NCBI GenBank assembly: GCA_003313425.1
Contig: NHZP01000012.1
Coordinates: 124,001 to 188,000 of the forward strand
DNA length: 64,000 nucleotides
Origin: Pseudopyrenochaeta lycopersici
Taxonomy: Eukaryota > Ascomycota > Dothideomycetes > Pleosporales > Pseudopyrenochaetaceae
Direction of reading: 5' to 3'
In this document: positions 56,409 to 64,000 of the stretch, piece after piece
Numbering within the stretch: position 1 is the first letter of the stretch
How the letters are laid out: each line of letters opens with the position of its first letter
The notes under the pieces: model-generated
Databases searched by the model: none
What the model saw: only the letters and a program-made list of their open reading frames with translations
Told to the model about the DNA's origin: nothing
Translations under genes and position numbers: made by a program

Positions 56409-58409
56409 TAGCAGCCTTGTTTATAGTGCCAATTAAGGACCTCAAAAATCCTCCAACATCAGTGAGGTCCTCGTTACAAATGCCACTTTCGATTAGGAAG
56501 GTATTATTACGAGGCACATTGGTGGTGTGCCTGCTCGATTACTAGCTCTCCTAGCCAGGCAATTTTGACCCGGTCTACTCTTCATTGGTCCACAATCGCT
56601 TTCCCCATAGGTTTTTTGCCTTCAAATATACCATTTTAAGCCCAGGCATATTACAATATGCCGCCTATGGGGAATAGTAATGGCTTGAAAATCTTGGCAA
56701 GCCTACTATTACCACGGTGAAATCGTCTGCTGTACGTTAAGGGCGAAGACTTTCCCTTACTCCCGCAAGTTTGGATGTAGGGATACCCTAAATTTTGTTC
56801 AAAGAGAGTAGTGTAACAGGACAGCATATACAACATCGTTCTAATCGTTTTGCGCTAACCAAGAGGTTTGACTGAGACCTCTTACTGCGTAGAAAATCTA
56901 CGCTTGTATACCAACGCAATCGTTGCGTTGGAAAGAAGGCGCTTTTACTAGGGATGTGCTCTGAATATAGTGGTTGTCGGGATAAGGTAAGTCATCACTT
57001 GAGATATCAGCAAATCGAGTGCTCAAAGGAGGCCTGGCACGGCTGTGCGAAGACACGGGCAATTTGAGCAGATACAAAAATACAGAATAAAGTTCATTGC
57101 GATAAGCAAAATGTGAGAGGATTAGTTCTGTCACTTACATACAAGATCCCCAAAATTCTTTCTTCTGCGCTCCCGAACCCAATATTTGAAAGGCGGACGT
57201 CCTTTCACAGCATAAATGAGTGTGTAATAATTGGACGAAATAATGATGCCAGCAAAGACGCAGAGATTTTGGTGCCTCAAGAGGCAACCTACCTCGAGAA
57301 CAAGGTTCAAAATACTGATATTTTACTGGATGCTTACTTGCTAGCGCGTATAGGAGCCTAAGCACAGGACAATTTAAGGGTAGGAAATTTTCGCAAACGC
57401 AGCCTAAAAAGTGTATGTGAATGCGAAGTACGAGGACGGAATATGCGATAGTCTGCGGATGCGTTACAAGGATGCAATTTTACCGACGAATTGATCCAAA
57501 CCCGAAGTTAAGCAAGCATGGGCTAACGCAAGGGTACTACGCTCTAGACTTCGCTGCGATTAACGTTGCAGCACTCCGCCTTGGCTTCCTCGTTTCTGGG
57601 ACAACATAGATTTGATGTATACGAGATACGGACTTCATGTGCAATCAGTTTAAATTTTTATGGCTACGATACGGCGAAACACCAACAAACAAAAAGTTTT
57701 GTCTTAATAGTACTCAGCTAACAGAACTTGAGTCGATTTTTAAGTTGATCTGCCCTATGCACTGCTGCTATCCTAGTCATGAGGGCAATCCTAGTCGACT
57801 GTGCTTCCAAGATCTTATATGATTACACTTTGGGCAGAACGTCTCACTTACTAGCGAGATCCCTGCACCCCCATCATAATCTGAGCGTGCAGTTGCAGCA
57901 GCTTGAAAAGGGCATGATTAAAACTCCACGTCCTATCAACCTCTTTAAACAATTCAGAGCATGAAGTATGAATTACGCTTCTACTACAGGCAGGAGCTAC
58001 TGCACGCGGGGCTCGAACATTAGAACTCCGTATGGTAGGCCTAAAAATTAACTACATTCTCGTAAAGCAGTCTAGTTAATGTACCATAGCTTTGATTTTC
58101 AAAGAGAAGTATGGCCTGGTATGGTTAAATTTACTTTTTCACATTAGCTAAGCTTGCATCTGTGTGATTGCATTGAAACAAAATGGGTAGTTAGATAATT
58201 AATTAATCTTACCTTTCTGACAAGTGATTTTGTATGGTTAGTAAGATAATCTAGGAGGTATATTTGGCAAAGCTTTGATTAAAGTCAATTCAATCCAACT
58301 AAGACTGTTATTGTATAGTTATATGTACCAATAATCTGCTTCCCTCTCAAGTCTTCCTCCCTACCCTTCAAATACACTTCAAAAAATATGCCTCCTTCTT
58401 AAACAACAC
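56409..58409. other. Intergenic region with a 5S rRNA-like stretch
   Basis: About 2 kb of normal composition with only short overlapping frames. The segment at about 57452-57580 contains CCGAAGTTAAGCAAGCATGG, which resembles the loop B/helix III part of 5S rRNA; the rest aligns poorly. No protein gene is supported. Confidence 0.4.
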
Positions 58410-60349
58410 TTAAGTTCCGTTCTCAGGCTGCTCGTATACAACCTCATCTATTGTCGTGGTTAGGGACCCGGTTGCATTGAAAATATTGAGAGTTGCATCA
58501 ATCTGCAAATGGAAACCATTTAGGCTTGTCTTTTTTGTCCCGTTTACTAAACCAGTCTGGGTAATATCAGAATACCAGTCTACTAGGGTGTTCCAAGGAT
58601 TTGGCCACAAGACTGTCCGAGTAACGTTCTCCCACCCGTTTAATATATATCCTTCAGTATCAGAGTACTCAATGTACTTGACTGCAACAGTGTCGATACC
58701 TCCAAACTGACCTGATGCTGCGCCCAAGAGACTAACTTGAGCTATACCTGAAACTCTTCCACGCAGTGTGTATTCACCAGCTTGAATGCCGAAAGGTTGT
58801 GGCGTAACTGAACCTGGGGGGAATGACTGAGCCCAAGGAATTTTATCGGGTACATTAAATACAGGTGGTACAGCGTGGGGTTTGCGGCTCGTAAGCTCAG
58901 CCAGCATTAGGCGGTACTCGCGTTGGCCTTGGGTGGTCGGGATAGGACACGGAAGAGGGTTGATGCCTCCACACTCGCGACCCGTGACAATAGCTTGCCA
59001 GTATATGATCTTAGTACCGTCATGCGAGAATGCCGGATCTGCACGTCCATTCCAATTGGGATCGTTCGCCACATCAGCGTTGACTTGTTGACCGAAGTAA
59101 TCGTCTCGATCTCCATACCGGTCTAATAGGATAGGTTGAAAGAAGCGTCTATTGCCATTATTGCGGGTCGAAGATGCTACAGTAATTGTAACAAGGTCGA
59201 CTAAAGGCGGAATGTGTCGCATCCCAGACATGAACATCTGTCGATCTGAGCCTCGAGTATCCATCGCAACAAACCATTGGTTGTCTGCTGAGAACGCGAC
59301 TGGGTCAGTGTACTCAGGATGTTGAGTTAGGCGACGAACATCCCCGGTAATAATGTGGACAGCAAATACGTCGATATTGTTAGCCTCTCTTGACGGGCCA
59401 ATATACAGAATTTCGTCGCCTGTCCCTGAGAAGCCACGCAGCTCTCCTACGCCAATAACATCGTCGTGAAATTCTAACTCTGTCCCATTTAACGTAAGGT
59501 GATGGGCACGATTTGGGTCATAGAGCAGATTTACATCAACCAGGTCGTAGCGTGGGGCAAGAAGATTTCCGGTACCAGGGTTGGGATTGAATACAAGACG
59601 ACCGAAGAAGCAGTTTTGCCCTCCAGCGTCTGTGAAAGAGCTCCACCCCAGATGGGTATCGTCAGGATGAAGGCGTAACTCACGCGGTGAACCATTCAAC
59701 TCAGTGCCATTCCTGATGACTGCCCAGTAAATTGGATAGATGTGTGTTTCTTGAGGAGTGCAGTATTCGCTAGCCAGTTGATGGCCGTTGCAGTCCAAAA
59801 TACTATTGATGTCAGCCTTTAATGATTGCATGAATGCATTTTAGCCTACTTATGCCCCCATAAAGCCGCTGCGCCGCTCCGAAATACATGAGGATAGTCC
59901 TTCTGCGGATCAAGCGCCTGCTTCTGCTCATCTGGAACAGCACAGCTGAGACACTTCCACGCATCTCCGTTACTAAAGGTTGTACCGTCCGCCTTGACTA
60001 GAATCAATTGTTCTCCATCGTATATGCTCGCTGGATCGGGAGCCTCAGGCGCACCGACGAACTTCACAGTCACAATAACATGATTCCCGTCGGGCGCAAA
60101 GTCACCAGCCTGAAACTCGTAGTCGCCCAACTCTCGAAGTATGCAACCTGTCTTGTGAGGATTTACGTCTGTGGTGCAGGATCCAGTTTCAGTGTTGGGT
60201 GCAACAGGCGGTAGTGGGAGCTCAATTATTTCGATGGGTTCAGGACTTGGAGGAGAGGGAAAGATAGAAAGGCGCTCAGTCTGTGCGGCTATTGCTACAC
60301 CAGTGATAGTATGAAATGCCAAAGCAGCAGCAATCAGCTGAGCAACCAT
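58410..60349 (-). CDS. Secreted saponin hydrolase, 2 exons
   Basis: Complement of 59850-60349 joined to 58410-59802, 630 residues. Homologs are fungal saponin hydrolases, which remove the sugar chain from triterpenoid saponins such as soyasaponins (known of the family). The N-terminus M-V-A-Q-L-I-A-A-A-L-A-F is a signal peptide, so it is secreted. Hallmarks are E-I-I-E-L-P-L-P-P-V, G-S-C-T-T-D-V-N-P, F-A-P-D-G-N-H-V, D-P-A-S-I-Y-D-G-E-Q-L-I-L-V-K and R-E-L-R-L-H-P-D. TolB/PD40-like propeller strands appear in G-E-L-R-G-F-S-G and R-R-L-T-Q-H-P-E-Y. The 47-nt GT-AG intron (59803-59849) restores L-W-G-H-N-I-L-D-C-N-G-H in phase, so what look like two ORFs are one gene. Length fits the family. 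Downstream on the same strand are about 1.3 kb of spacer and no competing frame. Confidence 0.9.
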
Positions 60350-61694
60350 GGCGATCAGGAAAGTGGAGTTGAACCTTAATGACAGGTAATGCTCTTGCTG
60401 ACCATGTTCATCTTTATAATAATTTCTCTAATTAGACGGCCCTAACGTCCCACTTTTGAATACATTTAGACACTGAATGATTTCAAGATCTTGCCGGCAA
60501 GTACGGTGTAAGCTTGGAAAATTGCCATACGAATGTCCGAGTCGGGGAAGGGATCCGAAGCGATGCTGCGACCCCGGATCTTCTCCACATCGCTTGGAAT
60601 ATGTTGTGGGGAATAAGCGTGTCGGCTTCGAGATCGTTCGACGTTGCTGATTCGAAGAATGCTCTTCGGGATTGCGTTAGAGCGATAAAGACCTGAGGGT
60701 TAACGTTGTCCGACGTCTGACTATCTCCAAGCGAGGGAATTTGGGCTTGGTCGAAAGTAGTGCCTACCGTTAATCACGTACCAAGTCGCACGTCGCGCGT
60801 GACTCGCGGCTCTTTCCATGCAAACCGCTACGGGACCTGTATGAATTGAGACTACGTTTGATGTCTGGCACTTGGCAATCCGCCGTCATAGCCACAATAA
60901 CCCCGAAAGAACCGCCCAATCAAGACCAATATTTGCTACTGTTTTGATGATGTTATAGTCGAAGCTCTTCATGATTACGTAGTGTAAACCGTATTCGTAT
61001 TCGGAATACGCGTATATTCAAACCCCCCAACGGCAGGTCCCAAACAGGAAGATGAAAATCATCCATCCATGCCCCGAGACAACTTAGGAGCCGCGAATAG
61101 TGCCGTAGCAAATACCGCGGCTTTTGAGCTTCGTGTGTCGATGTAATGATAGACCGATGGCTGGATACACTGGAATTTGGATTAGACGAGAAGATCTGAG
61201 CGTTCAAGTAGATAACCCGATGTTCAAATAGACCATAACAAAACTAGCCGCTCATATTTGGCAGCCCCTCGTTAGATAGGAGCCTCCCTATGGCAATGCG
61301 TCTGATAACGGCGCTGTCCGAAGCCGACAGAACAAACCATGGCTAAGGTAACAATGCGTATCCAGTATGTATAGGCTGTGAAGGGCTTCAGGAAACCTCA
61401 TAGTCCCACCTGAAGCAAGATATCCTCAACCTTGCTGTCCTGTCGCACATACTAAGTTGCGACAGGACTGTGACTAATTAGTGCAATTCCAAAGTTGGAA
61501 AGAGTGCGGTTGAGACTTCATAACAGCACATGAATGGGGAGAAATTGGTGTGGACGGCTAGATAATGGATTTCATTGCAGAAGAATCTAAATCTAGGCCA
61601 TGCACAGATTGGTTGATCACCTAAAGCCGCATGAATAAGAATTCCCGATGTATCATTTGACCTGACTTTTAAAAGTATAGTCGGTGACAGAGTT
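60350..61694. other. Intergenic region between glycosidase genes
   Basis: About 1.3 kb. It holds the promoter of the saponin hydrolase gene and the 3' end of the GH1 gene. Only short frames occur, and no repeat or RNA gene was recognised. Confidence 0.4.
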
Positions 61695-63206
61695 TCAAGA
61701 CGAAGCCTGTCTTCTTCTCCTGAAAGTGTCTCTTAAATACCATGCAGAGCCTTTTGGCGTCCTCTCCAGAGTGTCAAAATCCACATGCACAATTCCATAC
61801 CTCGGACCATACCCAGCAGACCATTCATAATTGTCCATCAAACTCCAAGCATAGTATCCTTCAACCTGTACTCTATCTTCATATATCGCGCGTGAGATCG
61901 AATCCAAATAGAGCCCAAAGTATTGTTGACGGAATTTGTCGTCTGTTGCAACTTGCACGTCTTTCTCGCCCACGCATGAACATCCATTCTCTGTTACAAT
62001 AACAGGCAAATTATAGCGTTTCCATACCCAGTTTAGTAGCTTACGAAATCCGTCTGGTGCGACACGTAGCCATTGCTGTGCTGAAGCTGGACCGATTTCC
62101 TGGCCCTCGCTGTTTACTGGACCCTCCTCGATATTACTTGTCCAGTCATCTTCCGCAGGGTCTTCGGTTAATTGTCGTGCGTACTTCGTAGAATAGTGGT
62201 TCATACCATAGAAAGCATTGATATGGGCAGTTTCACGGAGCAACTGAAGGTCTTCGTGCGTGAATGATGGCAGCCGTGAACCAAGGTACTCCTGCATTGC
62301 CTCGGGGTAGTCTTTTCCTAGAAAAATAGTGTCTCCAAACCAACCAATATAGAACACCATCCTGCGCTCGGCGGCAGCGATATCAGCTTGGCTGGTCTCG
62401 TCGTACGGCTCATAGTAGTGACCGTTCAGAACGATGGAAATGGTGCCTTTCTGTACTTGCTGGAACTCTGAGGCGTACACTTGTACGACCGAAGCGTGTG
62501 AAAGGATTATTGTGTGCCCAACTCGCCATGGTTCCGTCGTCGTATCTGTATCTTTATCACGGCAATGACCAGGTGCAAGCGTGCCGTTGAGATGCGCAAA
62601 TATAGAAATTATGTATGGTTCATTAAAGGTTACCCACTTCTTGACGCGGTCTCCAAATCGAGCGAAACATACTTGGGCATAATTCTTGAAATCCGCTCGA
62701 AACTCTTCCGTATGTAGAAAACCTTGGTAACGGTCATATAGACTTTGAGGAAGATCCCAGTGATACAGTGTCACAACTGGCTCAATGCCATGCTTGAGCA
62801 GCTTGTCGATTAACGCATTGTAGAACGCGATCCCTTCGTCATTGATGGCATCATTACGTCCACCGAGCGGGATTATACGAGACCATGAAATAGAAAATCT
62901 GTAAGCGTCGACTTCAAACTTGTCCATCAACTCGATGTCCTCTTGCATCCGGTTGTAATGATCGCAAGTAACATCTGCGTTCTCTCCGTTTGTTCGCGAT
63001 GGCTCAAGATGGGAATAGACATCCCAAATCGACTCTCCTTTCCCTGCTTGGCCAGCACCACCTTCGACTTGATATGCTGCTGTAGCGGTACCCCAATGAA
63101 AATTAGGCGGGAGACGAAGCTCGGCGACCGGCCGATCGTGTCCAGATAGCTCGCTGTAGTGTGTAGTGACGTCCGCCGCCTGGAACATTGATGCCTCAGA
63201 AGACAT
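61695..63206 (-). CDS. GH1 beta-glucosidase
   Basis: A single exon of 503 residues. GH1 enzymes hydrolyse beta-linked glucose from oligosaccharides and aryl or terpenoid glucosides with retention of configuration. Seen directly: the N-terminal F-H-W-G-T-A-T-A-A-Y-Q-V-E-G-G signature (37-50), R-F-S-I-S-W-S-R (103-110), the acid/base Glu196 in T-F-N-E-P, the nucleophile Glu406 in V-T-E-N-G and the aglycone-side W-S-L-M-D-N-Y-E-W (454-462). All key residues are present and the length is typical. There is no signal peptide, so the enzyme is probably cytosolic and would act on imported or partly trimmed glycosides. It lies between a secreted saponin hydrolase and a divergent rhamnosidase, which suggests stepwise removal of sugars. 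Confidence 0.95.
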   Translation of the reverse strand: MSSEASMFQAADVTTHYSELSGHDRPVAELRLPPNFHWGTATAAYQVEGGAGQAGKGESIWDVYSHLEPSRTNGENADVTCDHYNRMQEDIELMDKFEVDAYRFSISWSRIIPLGGRNDAINDEGIAFYNALIDKLLKHGIEPVVTLYHWDLPQSLYDRYQGFLHTEEFRADFKNYAQVCFARFGDRVKKWVTFNEPYIISIFAHLNGTLAPGHCRDKDTDTTTEPWRVGHTIILSHASVVQVYASEFQQVQKGTISIVLNGHYYEPYDETSQADIAAAERRMVFYIGWFGDTIFLGKDYPEAMQEYLGSRLPSFTHEDLQLLRETAHINAFYGMNHYSTKYARQLTEDPAEDDWTSNIEEGPVNSEGQEIGPASAQQWLRVAPDGFRKLLNWVWKRYNLPVIVTENGCSCVGEKDVQVATDDKFRQQYFGLYLDSISRAIYEDRVQVEGYYAWSLMDNYEWSAGYGPRYGIVHVDFDTLERTPKGSAWYLRDTFRRRRQASS

Positions 63207-63807
63207 GTTGGGCTAATATGAAAAGGTGCGAGGAATAATGCTTTCTTCTTCGAAATAGATTAATACTTTTTGCTGCTTTGGAAGAAAAGAAGCGTTATGC
63301 GATGAGCCATCTCGCCGGTTGGCAGCTTTAGCACACTTCGGTAGCAATTACTTCGCTCGGGTCAACGTTCTCCAGATCATGCTTCCGAGGCATAACCCTA
63401 GTCGCAAACAGTTTACGAAAAGCATGCTGATACCTTGTACGAAGCTGACATATTTCACCGGGCGTTGGCGCTGAACTTCGTACAAGATCAACTCGTTAGC
63501 GTCTTGGCACATGATCTGGCCTATGTCAGCCATCGCTGTCATCCGTCCGCGAGCTTCAACATGATCGAAGACGTAATAGATTCCACGAGTCCCATTGCTC
63601 TTATTGAGTTGTGTTGAATATCTGCTGATTTTCTAGGGTTACCGGCTGCATTTGACCTACGGTTAAGCAGTTGTGAATCCCTCGCTGATTGAAGTCGCTC
63701 AAAGTAAGTCCGAGTACTGAACCTCCATCCTGTATGAATGTCATGCTAACATATCTTCAATCTTATTTTAGCTCCTCCCTCTTTGCGAATTCATATTAGT
63801 CAAGAAC
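63207..63807. promoter_or_regulatory. Divergent promoter region between GH1 and GH78 genes
   Basis: About 600 bp separates the two start codons, transcribed outward. A shared regulatory region is likely. Short frames occur at 63348-63617 on both strands but without recognisable content. Confidence 0.45.
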
Positions 63808-64000
63808 ATGGTGACAGTTTCAGACATCCGCTTCGAGCACTACCTTCCCTCAAATACGCTCGGAGTTCACGAATACCGGCCGAGGCTCTCATGGAAGCTT
63901 GAAATTGCACATATCGATTTTCAGCAGCATTACTATGACATAGAGCTTTCAGAAGGCGTCAATTCGCAGTATCCTTCAGTTTCAGTCGAAAGCGTAGCAT
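63808..64000 (+). CDS. GH78 alpha-L-rhamnosidase, N-terminal fragment (runs off the window)
   Basis: The ATG at 63808 opens a frame still open at the window end (64 codons). It reads V-S-D-I-R-F-E-H-Y, then L-G-V-H-E-Y-R-P-R-L-S-W-K-L-E and Y-D-I-E-L-S-E. This is the opening of the first beta-sandwich domain of bacterial-type GH78 rhamnosidases, whose enzymes remove terminal alpha-L-rhamnose from plant glycosides. There is no signal peptide, so the product is probably intracellular. The catalytic domain lies outside the window. It is divergent to the GH1 gene, from which it may be co-regulated. Confidence 0.85.
   Translation, partial: MVTVSDIRFEHYLPSNTLGVHEYRPRLSWKLEIAHIDFQQHYYDIELSEGVNSQYPSVSVESVA

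Noticed and set aside
57421..57609. 62-codon frame over the 5S-like segment
   Set aside because: Short, without motifs, and better explained by the structural-RNA-like sequence or chance.
59803..59849. Saponin hydrolase looking like two separate genes or a frameshift
   Set aside because: A 47-nt intron joins the two frames at exactly the residues expected for the family.

Overview
The window comes from a filamentous ascomycete (Pezizomycotina). Evidence: genes with short 35-66 nt spliceosomal introns with CTAAC/CTGAY-like branch sites, typical fungal families (saponin hydrolase, GH1 and GH78 glycosidases, an S15 hydrolase, a secreted DUF7029/DUF7223-like protein), and a very AT-rich transposon block carrying the signature of repeat-induced point mutation (RIP): CpA and TpG nearly absent, TpA abundant, CAA/CAG/TGG codons turned into stops. 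I cannot name the species.

Left gene block (1-15978). No convincing gene lies before 2070. A RIP-damaged Tc1/mariner copy (2070-3853) is followed by a flavin-reductase-like gene, a homogentisate 1,2-dioxygenase-like gene, a divergently transcribed S15 (CocE/X-Pro peptidase-like) hydrolase, a hypothetical gene broken by one in-frame stop, and a five-exon secreted protein gene.

Transposon block (15979-56408). Target-site duplications and terminal repeats resolve a Russian-doll structure. A mariner-type element (15979-54961, TA duplication) was entered by a chromodomain-bearing Ty3/gypsy element G1 (16396-53935, 222-bp LTRs, duplication CTGCT). G1 was entered by gypsy element G2 (18931-50679, 328-bp LTRs, duplication ATAG). 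G2 was entered at two places, by G3 (20272-33108, 378-bp LTRs, duplication ACAT, minus orientation) and by G4 (37917-45024, 451-bp LTRs, duplication GATGT, minus orientation). An internally deleted Fot/pogo element (55012-56408) sits just outside. Nothing here is intact. All four reverse transcriptases have a catalytic Asp changed to Asn.

The most novel observations are in G2 and G3. Both are related gypsy elements carrying a long third ORF downstream of integrase, with an H-x-D motif and a distal His/Arg motif like Fe(II)/2-oxoglutarate dioxygenases. In both, a 56-60 bp imperfect hairpin module sits at the gag/pol and the pol/ORF3 junctions. G4 carries an antisense coiled-coil ORF near its pol 3' end. 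In all four LTR pairs the outer half of each LTR is clean and the inner half is RIP-mutated.

Right gene block (56409-64000). After about 2 kb without genes come a secreted saponin hydrolase, a GH1 beta-glucosidase and, divergently, the start of a GH78 alpha-L-rhamnosidase. Together they form a plausible plant-glycoside (saponin) degradation cluster. It lies beside the repeat island, as is often seen for host-interaction genes in fungi with compartmentalised genomes.
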